Part shown: positions 21,083-33,000 of the stretch, one piece after another
How the letters are laid out: every line of letters starts with the position of its first letter
Numbering within the stretch: position 1 is the first letter of the stretch
Origin: Cryptomeria japonica
Taxonomy: Eukaryota > Streptophyta > Pinopsida > Cupressales > Cupressaceae
Direction of reading: 5' to 3'
NCBI RefSeq assembly: GCF_030272615.1
Contig: NC_081414.1
Span: 911,839,009-911,903,008, forward strand
Length of the DNA: 64,000 nt
Translations under genes and position numbers: made by a program
The notes under the pieces: model-generated
Databases searched by the model: none
What the model saw: only the letters and a program-made list of their open reading frames with translations
What the model was told of the DNA's origin: nothing

Positions 21083-24000
21083 CTGCATAAGGAAACCATA
21101 AATAGAGTTACTCATAATTCAATATATGGTGTAGAAAACTTTTCAATTCGTCACAAAACAAAAGTATGTCAGTTACCTCCTCTGATAGTGATACTGACAT
21201 AGGCTCGGATCTTGGTTCTAGAAACAAAAAAGGAGCTACAAGTTAGTCCCATTTACAACCTCATTATAATAAATCACGCATAAAACATGCCCCACATAAA
21301 AAAAATTAAATGCAAAACATCATGGCACATGTGATCTACCACTTTAAGAACAAGTTTTCAAATTCCTCGCCTGGACGCAACAACCATCTTGGACAAGTTT
21401 TTTTACACCTTTAATATTATTATATTAATTATTTTAAAAATCAAAAAGCAAGAACAGCTTGAAAAATATGAATACAAAATTAGACATAAGAAGGTGCGAA
21501 TTAAATGATTAAACTATAATAAAAATAATCGTTAAACATTCTGTATCAAAATAAATGGTAAGCAAATTGCTAATGGTTGCACTCACTGGTGCCTTTTACA
21601 GAGATTATAATGATAACAGTAACATTATGATTTTGTAAATCTGCGAAAAGAAAAACCTCTTCTATTGCACTCATTGGTGCCTCTTATGGAGATCATAATG
21701 AAAACAGTCAGATTAACATTTATTAAAAACCAAGAAAAGAAGAAGCTCATATAAGCTTTTGTGCAACACTTGCTGTAAAGCATATCACTAGCAGCTACGG
21801 ATTCCTATAAAATTCTAGCCCAAAACAAATGCTTCACTAAATGTCAGATTATTTTAGAGTATACAGCTTACTTTTCCCCGTTAAATTGATGATTCCTGCA
21901 CCAATCACCAAAGCTAAAAAGATTCTTACGACTCCATGTGAGTCCAGCTTGAACCTTATGTTATGGCCATGACAAATTTATAGGACCATTCCAGAAACCT
22001 TCACTAATAGGCGGGGTAGAAAAGTTTATGGAAACCCAGATCTTCAAAGTGAGAATATAAAACAAGTAAAGGAAATTTCAGAGGAATTGTCCTGAAACAC
22101 CCCCATTATGTGAAGACAGAACTTCCATAAGGAACGGGATATATGAAGCTCCACTCTACAGATAATTTTATAACAGAAGAAAAGAGAAATCAATTGTGAC
22201 TGAAAGGCCAGAACAAGGCAGAAAAACTTAATGGAAACTCAAATTCACAACCTGATAAAACAAATTTACAAAACTATTCCAAAATCCTTCACTAAGCAAA
22301 GAGTTGGAAAACTTTATGGAAACTCGAATCTTTGTAGCAAGAATATAAAACTACTATGAGAAATTTCAAAGAAAATGCCTGATAAGAACTTGGACTAAAA
22401 GAAAATAAAACTTTACTAAGACATGGGATATCATAAGCCCCTCACCACAGAAAAAAAAACCCACACACAAGAAGGCAGAATTCAGCAACCATATAGAGGT
22501 CAGAATGGCAAGGAGAGACATAAAATTTCAGAAAACAATATATAGATAACATCTTCGCTTAAAAAGGGTAACAGACCCCTTCATGTTAATTTTGGCATGT
22601 GGAGATCTTAAATTAGTTCTAAATTGCACCATTTTTCTCTTGTAAATATTTTTCCTCACTCAGCAACCTTATATAGTTTCAATAATAGCATACTCCTGAA
22701 TATGGCTTCAAATACTAGCAGGTTTATTTAATATAAACTGCATGTGATTAATTGGAATTTATCTCAAAATATAGATCATATAGCACTTGCTCAAGCTGTA
22801 CCACCTAGAAAAGCTACTAAGGGTTCAGGCATGGACAGTGCCACAAGGCCCCAGCTCAGCAACTAATGTAGTATCTACAACTAACCCATCAACCCAGCAT
22901 TGATAGATTTCCAAGGTCTACTAAAAGACTACTGTAGTGAATGTTGTATTTGATAAGTTTTTAATATATGCAATCCTGCTTTGTAACTTTCTTATGTTAC
23001 CAGTTCGGTGCCTTATGAGTCTTGTGGCTTATGTCTGACAAGAACCTAGCAGTACCTGATATTTAAGGTCCAGAATTGTGAAAAATGGTACCTTTTTATG
23101 ATATCTAACGTTCATTTATGAATATTAACAACTATAAAATGCCTCATGAGCCTTTTGGGTTCTGATCATGAAATGAATGCTTTCTTTTATGGCCTGACTG
23201 TAAAAAACTGCCTTATCTATGAGTAATTTACTTCTTTAGTGATGGAAGTTGTTATGGATCATCCCACCTGTATACATACAGGCAATGGCAATATATAACA
23301 CCACACCGCGTTTGAAGATAGCAACTACACGTAATAACACAATTTATATAATAAAAACAGAAAATCATGTGGACTAATAGGAGTGAATGCCAAGACAAAA
23401 CCACATCCAAACACAGGCATTCTTCAATGTTTATCATTGCTAACTCAAGGAATCACTAATTTGAGACTCCAACCAAACTTGTCTGCCCATATGGTCTCAA
23501 AAGAATCACACAGTAAACCAAGCATACTTTACCTCCATTCATGGGGCACAGAGAATTCGATCCCTTTCAGTGGAAATGTTGACCAATAAATGGGAACCTT
23601 TCTGAAGACCTTAGATTAAGCAGCTTGGAGTAACCAAGGGCCTTCTGGAGTGGGATACCAAATTAGGGCCTTCAATGGATCTTTATGTCATGCTCCTTCG
23701 ATGAAACTCTCTCCTAGGACTACAAATGAGGTGGAGGCCCAAGCTCTAGTTCTGTATATCTTTCTAGTTCTGTATATCTTTCTTGCAGTCAAATGTGGGT
23801 TTCACATCTAATCATAGAAGAGGACTCGATGGTATTGACTACTGCAATCAAGAACAAAGCTACTGCCACTGCAAACTAGAGATTCCATAACATTCTCCAA
23901 GAAGCCTAGACTCTTTTGGCTTTCTTTACAATTTTTGAATGCAGACACTGTTACAGAGAAGCTAATTAGACTGTTGATATATTGGCAAATCATCCCATTG

Positions 24001-27000
24001 ATAATGAGGAGTTGCTAATTGTATCAAATAACACCAAGGATTGCCAAATCATGGAGGATTTTTGGAATAAGTAATGATTCACAGCATCATGATCCATCAA
24101 GGCCTTATGCATCTCATTGGGTTAAAATGGGGGTATGATTCATCCAAGGACAAACAAACATCTTACGCATGTGAAACATTTATTGAAGTGACTTTTGGCA
24201 TCCCTTCTTTGTGGTTCCATTTTTGGATTTCTCTCACTCCACTTGTTCTACACTCTACTGTCATAAGGTTTCCATGGAAGAGATTAAACTGCATACAGCC
24301 AAATGCAAGACGGCATTCACAAGTAAAATCTCAAAGCTCCATTTGAGTAAGATCTTTGCTATATTATTAGAGAAGGATTTCATGCTGGGAAATGTGCTCA
24401 CAAGAGTCAATTCTGACATTGAGATGGAATTTGTTGTTAAACTGCAATTTTATATCAGGGAAAAGGTGGTGGTGAAGGCTTTAATGCTCTTTTATATCAA
24501 GCCTGAGGACAGGGATAGCCTCGACTCACTTCAGAAGTACGCAGAGGTGAATGTGAGTGGCATCAATCACAAAGATTGAGTCTCCATAGTGATTCAAAAG
24601 GCACTGGTCGGCAGGTTGTACACTGTGGTGAAGGAAATGGAAAAGGTGGAGCTGTTCCTCACTCAAGGGTCTAGTTTTCCCTGAGGACAATAATTCTAAT
24701 TCCTAGTTCATATTAACTAAAAAAGACTCTTTTAAGGAAATGCTTCCTGATAGCCTCAGAATATTTTCTCCTGTCAAATGCTTGAAGTTGTAATTCTTTA
24801 TTTACAAGTTACAACAGAAACATAGCATTCCTTCAGTTTCTAACTTTCTTGTTAAGAAAAGAATCAGAAACATCTCAGCTACCTTATTGCACACCGGAAA
24901 AGTGCCCAGTATTGTTAGCCAAGTCCCATCAGAAGACTCAATGAGATCTCAACTGAAGAAGGATGAAATGCCACCCCTAGCACCATGTGGCATTAGGGAC
25001 GATGATGAAACTCACCTACCATGTCTGTCAGCTCAGTCTGCCAAAGTGGTACTTTCAGCCTTGAACATTGAGATGGCCATTTCTGCCACCATGAAGTTCA
25101 AGTAGAAAAGAGCTCCACCTCAGCCCTCCAGAATTTAAAGCATAGTTTTAGGACTCGTAGGACTCGCCACGGACTCGCAAGTCCATTGGCAGGTCGAGTC
25201 GACTCACCAAGGACTCGTGGGACAAGTCCGAACGAGTCTTAACAAAAGATTCGCGAGATTTTTACATGGACTCGCGCGAGTTTTTTATACGGACTCACGA
25301 GTTTTTTACAGACACTCGCATTGCCCAGCCACGTTTTAAAGTGGTTTTTTTTTTCATTTTTTACTCATTTGGCATTCTTACTTGTTAAAAACAGATTTGT
25401 GGCGTTTGAAGAAGGAAAGGAAACGCGTCAAAAAATTATCTAAATGTTTTTTTTTCAAGTTAGTCTCATTCTCTCCATCAGAATATATACATGAAATATA
25501 ACATTTAAGTATAATATATTGACAGGATGTTTGAGAGTGGTTTCAGATCTCTAGGAGTTATAAATTTATAATGCAAATTCTAGGTTTTAGAAGATCTTTT
25601 AAATTTTCAGACTTAGTCAAATTTCAGTAATCAATAGGCTCCTATTAGCATTCTCTTGCTCTCTCTATCTCACTCACTTCATCTACCCCAAATTTTAGAC
25701 CTATCTATCTCCCTATCACTCTTCCTCTATCCCCTCTCTCTACCACTCTCTATCTCACTCTCTCCTCTCTCCCCCAAGATCTAGACCTATCTCTCTACCC
25801 CTCTCTCTCTCTCACCCTCAGACCCTAGTAAGTGGTGCTACCCTCAAACCTAACTTTGGCGAGCTGGAGAAGTTGTTGTCCATCAAAACTGATTAACCCA
25901 AGTACACCTGCAATTGATCTATGAAGTAGCCAATTCAATCTATGAAGAACCTCAGGGCTTGGACAACATGACAAGGATATGAATCCTTCTACTCTTCAGG
26001 GTCTGCAAAACCTAGGTGGGTGTACCTTTGATGCTTAAAATTAAACCCATTACACACCTATGACAGCATCAACAGAAGCAGATAAATCTCACCAGGGCTC
26101 AACAACAAGTGGGTTCCTACAGATGGGCTAGATCTACACATACAACTCAGCTATGCTTGAGCATGAGATAGATGAAACATTTCAAAACATAACATAAAAT
26201 AAAGATATTCTAATTGGATTTTAAATTGGTTTGAGAATCCCCTTAATTGCAAGATCAGTGCCTTATCCAAGGGCAACAGAGTCACACATCAAACTATAGA
26301 TGAAAACTTATACTACAGATCCATCTTCATTCTTAAGTATTCCTGCATTTAATGCCTTGCATAAATCCATTACTCAGCTCATCCACAGAAAATTTCAGAT
26401 CTAGAAACATGAACCCTATTTTATTAATGTTTGCTCACAGAGTTAAAAATCTTCCTTGAAGATTACATACAAACAAGCATTACACTCACAGACATAGCTG
26501 CTCATGACCAACTTAATCCTCCTTAAGAATCAGATTTGAATAAAATGAGAATACATTTCAGAGACAAATTCTGTGTGAATTTGTGCATGCCTTACATACA
26601 CAAGAACCTGCAACTAAGAACACCTACAGCAAGAATTGAACTCCATTACTGAAAGAAAAGCCCTGCCCTGTACAATCTTGAAGAAAACTTAGAATTGGAA
26701 ACCATGAAAATCTGGAGCATTTCTCCAAGTTTCTGGAACCCTTACAAATGAGAAGAAAATGGGAATAAGAAGAGGGGGAAAAAGATTAGGTCTGCAAAAC
26801 ATGCCATGTGTCCCCTTTCTCCAACTGAATTTCATTTCCTTTCACTTTCCCCTGGAAACTGCTCTCAAAATATCCCATATTTGTTAAAATTAACTGCATG
26901 ATACGATTCCTTATCCCGAGAGCTTTCCGGTGATATATAATACTTGCCTCTTGACCAAAAATTAGCTTCTGGGCAAATTTTTTCCTTTTGTGCCTCTATC

Positions 27001-30000
27001 ATTTAAATTTTTTGGATTTTTTATATAGTTGAAACTATATATTTAACTTTGATTTTTCACCCTTTTTTGGCCCGACGCCCTGCCACGTGGTAGCTTGTGA
27101 TTCGCTGATGGGTTCCACCTGGGATGACACCTCACCTTTCGCCACTTGTCGGCCACGTCATTGCCACCGGACTGCTTGCTTGTTGCCACCTGTCCGCCAT
27201 GTCATCACCACGTCAGCGGGACCCGCGAGCTGGACCTCCACTTGGACCTGCCACCTGTACACCATGTCATCTTTCGCCATTTCGCAATGGCTAACGAACG
27301 TGCATCTTTCCTTCGCGAATCAACACGCACCGTTGATCTTCTTTGAACCTGCATGATCGTTAACCCGTCCGTTCTCTGCAAAACTCGCCTACCTCGTGAT
27401 CGGTGCCTGCATGGGATCCACTTGGTCACCACTTGTCGACCTCCTTGGTCACCTCGGGAAGTGTGCCCACGCGTGTGGGGTCCACTTGGGTGCCCAACCA
27501 ACACCTTGTGTCAAAAGCCCTTAAGGCTTTGACATTATAGATGAGTGTGTTTGTGCATTTAAATACCAAAAAGTTTTCTCGCCCAGCCAATGTGGGATTA
27601 ATGCATTTCCCTGAGACTGTGCATTTTGAAGCTTTTCTTGGGTTTTTCATGGCTGCCAATGGTATTTTACTGAATACCTTCATCTGCCTCCATTTCACAC
27701 TTCACGCAGGCAGGAAGAAACGGCCATTTACATGCCCAAATGCATTTGTTTGAAAGGTCTATTTTAACACCCTCCAAACACTACGCAGCAGGCAAGGAGA
27801 ATTCTGGCAATTTCATTTGCTTGAGAGTTTCTAACAGTCTTCCAAACACACACCACGCAGAGGATCACTGCTAATTGCATTTGCATTTGCATGAAAGTTT
27901 CTGCAGCCTCTTCAACCACGTGAGGATTTGCCATTTGTTCTAAACTTGCCCCAGACCTCTCTAACAGCAGTTGTGACCTCCTTTATGCCTCTTTTTCATT
28001 CTCACGTTTCTATTCATGTGCAAGGACAGCATATATAGTGCTGAGACCAGAAGTTTTAATGGATAATACCCCAAAGTGAGGGCAGCGGCAGATGATGTAA
28101 TGTAAGGGTTTAGATCTTTTCAAATACATTGCTATTATTTAGATGTGCAGAATGGACACCAAATACCTCCCTTCTTTGCTGTTATGTCTTCTTCTGAACT
28201 TCCACGCTGCCTGCAGATAATCTTCAGAGATTGACTTTGCATCAGATAACACTGATGATCCCTTTTACTGTTTCACATCCAACCTTTCAAAACTGCAATT
28301 CCATTTGCTTGGAGTTTTTTGATGCTGCTCAGAAACCACGTGATACTTCCTCCTTCCAAATAACATACTACGCAGGGGGGTGTTGGACCTGCCAGATTGC
28401 ATTTTGTTTTAGATGCCCTTCTCCAGCCATCACGCAGGGGAGAGATTTTGGATTTGCTGTGGAAGTTTTCTGTATTTCACATGCCACATTGCCATCAATT
28501 CCATGTTTCCACGCAGAGGAGGGGGAGATGTTGGTTTTGAAAGTTGCCAGGAGGTTTCTAAAGTTTTCAATGCCCTCTCCACAGGATGCTGGCTATTGCA
28601 TATGCAGAAACCTCCTTAGCCATACCATGCTGCCAATTGCATTAATTTGAGAGTTTCATTGACATACAGCCATGCCACGCTGCCTTCACTGGTATCCACG
28701 TGGGGAAAGGATGCTGGCAAGGGAGCTCCACGATTTCTCATCACACCACATGTATTTCAACATCAGTCCCTGCTGTACTTATACTCTAGTGCCATTGGCA
28801 CTCACCATTTTCTATTCCTTGAGATATTCAAATTGTTTATTTATTGATAGTGAGAAAAAGACATAGGATCTGAAGTGTGTTTTATAATGACCATGCATGA
28901 TTTTTTAATGATATGATAAAACCTGTCACATTCTCTCAAAATGGAAGCGACAAAAATGCACTGCATCTATACCCAACTTGGTTCTGGAAGATGCATGCTT
29001 TTCTTTAACACTATTTCGCCATAAAATTAATGCACGGGCATGAGCCAGGTCGGGCCCCAAAGTGGGTCCGACTAAAAAAAAAATTCGTTTTCATGCAACT
29101 GACCTCTGAAATGCCTTACGAACCTTAAACATACCTCTGGAAACGATCGGCACCATTTTCGGATCATCAAATTGAGTTTTGCAACTTTCAGGCACTTGCG
29201 CCACATTTTCGCATTTAATCGCGAAGACGTAATTTTCAAACCGGTCAAAACACCGTTTTGGACCTCGCCATCTGACAGGCGTGTACTCTGATATACAAAC
29301 ATGAACTCTACAAAGTGGTTTCTCAAGACAAATCCCGAGTGAAGAAATATTAATGGTCAAAGATGACCAACTGGCTTTGTCGGCACTACGGATTTGATGA
29401 AGTCAATGCGCAGGCAACCCATGATGTCTGTCTTAAAAATATCAAACGATCTCCATAGACCCTCGAATCTGATGCATAGGTACCTTGAAGTACATATCAA
29501 ATCTTAGAATACTCAGTTCGACCAGGAAGCTAATTGGGTGCAAATGGTGCGCTCATAAAAATAGCAACTTTAACTGATATAGCAATGAAAGTACAGAACA
29601 CTGAAACAGATGGCTCAAGAAACCCTTTTGAAAACCGATTAAACAGATTGGCAGGAGCTTGAAACTGGAAACATAGCTTGTCAATTATACCAACAATAGC
29701 CTGGAACAAACATTCTGACATGACACTCACTAAGGCAACTTTACACATGCAAAACAGGGCTCCGACTAGCAGCTGAAACCTACGTTACCCCAAGTTTCCG
29801 GGACGGCAGGACGGGGGGACGGGGGGACGAGTTTCCGGGACGGCAATTTTTTTTGCCAAATTTGGGGACGGGGGGGACGGCAAAGGGGATGGCTATATAA
29901 AATATAGGGAAAATTTAAAATATATAGGAAAATTATAAATGTTCATATGAAAACATGGATAAAGCATGCATCTATACATTATATTCATATGAAAACATGG

Positions 30001-33000
30001 ATATAGCATGTGTATGATACTATGAAAACATTTTAGAATGCAAATATCAAACATACAACATTATCAATAGACTCAATACTCAATATGCACTCATAATTCA
30101 GAATTTCAATTCATTCACATTGTCAATATGCATATCATAATATATATTAAAGAAATAACATACAAAATGCCCAAAGGCCACACTGCTGCCATATTGTTTC
30201 ATTGTCAATTGCGATATGGAAATCAAAATAGTACTAAGTAAATACTAAAAAGCAAAGTATAATATTTATTATTTAATATTTTATTATTTAGTTTATTTTC
30301 TATTTATAAATTTTAAAATTTATAATATGAATTAATTTAAAATTATAAATATTTGATATGAATTAATAAATTTAATGTTGCCTTTTAATTTTTGATAGAG
30401 GGCCCATGTTAGAAAAATAATAAAATATAGATAGTCGTATTTTGATTTCATAACTATTCAAATTCAATAATAAAAAAATTGATAGTCGTTTTTAAATTTT
30501 TTCAATATAGAGGGCCCATGTTAGAGAAATTAAAAAAAAATTGAAAATACGACTTTTTTTTTTAATATTTTTCCCAAGCTCTAGATGTGGGGGACGTCTA
30601 GCCGTCCCCAATCCGTCCCCAGCCGTCCCCCCGTCCCGGGGACATCCCCTCAAAATTCTGACAATTTGGGGATGGGGGGGGGGGGACGTCCCCTAGCCGT
30701 CCCCAAGTCCCCGAAACATCCCCGGGACTGGGACGGGGGTTTTCAGGTAGGGGACGCGTCCCCGGGTTTCGTAGGCTGAAACAGGGACTTGTCAAACAAC
30801 ACAAACTGCAAACAGATTGAACTTGCAAACTGAGCAAAAGGATTCACAAAGACTTGAAATTTTGCACAGAGGCTCACATTTATGCATAAAATTCATTCCA
30901 CTTTGAATTTCAACATGGCGATCAACAGGGGAAAAGATATAAGCACTCAAAGTAGGCTACTTGGTAAAATTTGCATATGTGCCTAAAATGCACTTTCAGC
31001 TCACCCCTTGAAATGGGTACCTAATAAACTGATCCAAACAGAATTCTGAAAGTTGCAAAACACTTCATAGGCTAAATGAAAGGTGTACAACAAGTTTCCA
31101 AAGCCTTACCTTTTGAAAATCAACTGGCTCCATTTTACCCTCTCTCTAACTAGGCCATCTGAATGAGATTAGGTGCCTTTCTGAAAATGCAATATCAAAA
31201 TTTCGAAATGGGGCTCAAAACTTGACTCAAATTTAAAGAGTCCCAACAGAAGCCACATCGGACTCCTAGAACCATAGTTGGACTACTCGGCGAGTAGTTA
31301 AAAACTCGTGATTTTTTCTTCAAGGCGAGTTTTTACGACTTTTACTCGCCATAAAAACTCACCGAGTTTTTGGGAAAAACAACGCTAAAAAAAGAGGCCC
31401 AAACATGTCAAAAAATTATCTAATTTTTGTTTTTTCAGGTCAGTTTCATTCTCTTCATGAGAATATATACATGAAATATGACATATAAGTATGTTGAAAT
31501 TAGCCTTTCAGATCAGATTAATATAAGAACCCAGAAATCAGAATTAGCTCCTAATTAGATTGTTTGCTGATAAATAGAGATAAACAAAATGAACACAGAG
31601 ACACAAATACCCTGGGAAAACCTCCCTCTTGGAGGAAAAACCCAGCAACAACAGATCCTCAGATCTGATTATGTTATAATGAATTGTAGGTACAATAACA
31701 ACCCAGCTAGGGCACAATTATCAGCTGAAAACAAACTTATCTCATAGCAGCAGATTTGTGTGTGATTCAAGGGCTTCAGCTTGTTTGCTATCTTTCCAGC
31801 AGATTGTAGTATTTCGCACCACCAATAGAAGTATTTTGCACCACCAATAGAAGTATTTTGCAGCACCTTCCTTGCAATTCAACAATCAGAATTGCACTTT
31901 GCAGAGCAGAGGTATTCGCTGATCATCATTATTTGTCTTCACTGATGTGAAGGAGACCTTGCTGACCTTTGGAGGAAGAATTCGCACTATAAGGAGCAGA
32001 GATATTTCGCACTTCTCAAATCAGACTAATTCGCATAATGTAATTGTATATTTAAGCCTTGCAAGTGGCTTGTATATATATGGGGTTCATCTTCCTTTGG
32101 AGGAAGAATTCGCACTATAAGGAGCAGAGATATTTCACACTTCTCAAATCAGACTAATTCGCATAATGTAATTGTATATTTAAGCCTTGCAAGTGGCTTG
32201 TATATATATGGGGTTCATCTTCCTTTGGAGGAAGAATTCGCACTATAAGGAGCAGAGATATTTCGCACTTCTCAAATCAAACTAATTCGCATAATGTAAT
32301 TGTATATTTAAGCCTTGCAAGTGGCTTGTATATATATGGGGTTCATCTTTTGGACTTATCTCTAGGTCGGCCCATTTAACCTTGGGTGCCAAAACCATTT
32401 TGCATGCTACATATTGATTTTTGCATATTACAATGTTGTGGATAGGTCCACACGTTTGGAGTGTGCAATGCCGCCCACTTTGGGCTTAACTTCACACATT
32501 ACAATATAGGGTCGGCCCTATAATGGAAGCATACGTTTCTTTTGTGCTTGGCGTGTAAGGGGAGAGAAGGGCCCAACCTTGTTATCGGATTCCAACGTTG
32601 CCTTTAAGGCAATTGGAATCCGATTAACTTATTATTTTATTTTTCTACCTAGTTACAAAAACCAACAAAGTATAAGTGACATTTCAATATGTCTTTTTCC
32701 TTTCTTATACTTTAAGTTATATTTCATGTATATATTGGCAAGATGTTTGAGAGTGGTTTCAGATATCTAGGAGTTATAATGCAAATTTTGGTTTTAGAAG
32801 ATCTTTTAATTTTTCAGACTTAGTCAAATTTCAGTAATCAGTATGCTCCTATCAACATTCTCTCGCTCTCTCTATCTCACTCACTTTATCTACACCGAAT
32901 TTTAGACCTATCTATCTCCCTATCACTCTTCTATCCCCCTCTCTACCACTCTCTATCTCACTCTCTCCTCTCTTCCCCAAGATCTAGACCTATCTCTCTA

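Noticed and set aside
28231-28650. 139-codon frame as a possible small gene
   Set aside because: It runs through a degenerate minisatellite and has no domain or splice context.
30585-30837. Pro/Gly-rich frames on both strands as candidate peptides
   Set aside because: They are translations of the GGGACGG subterminal array of a hAT element.
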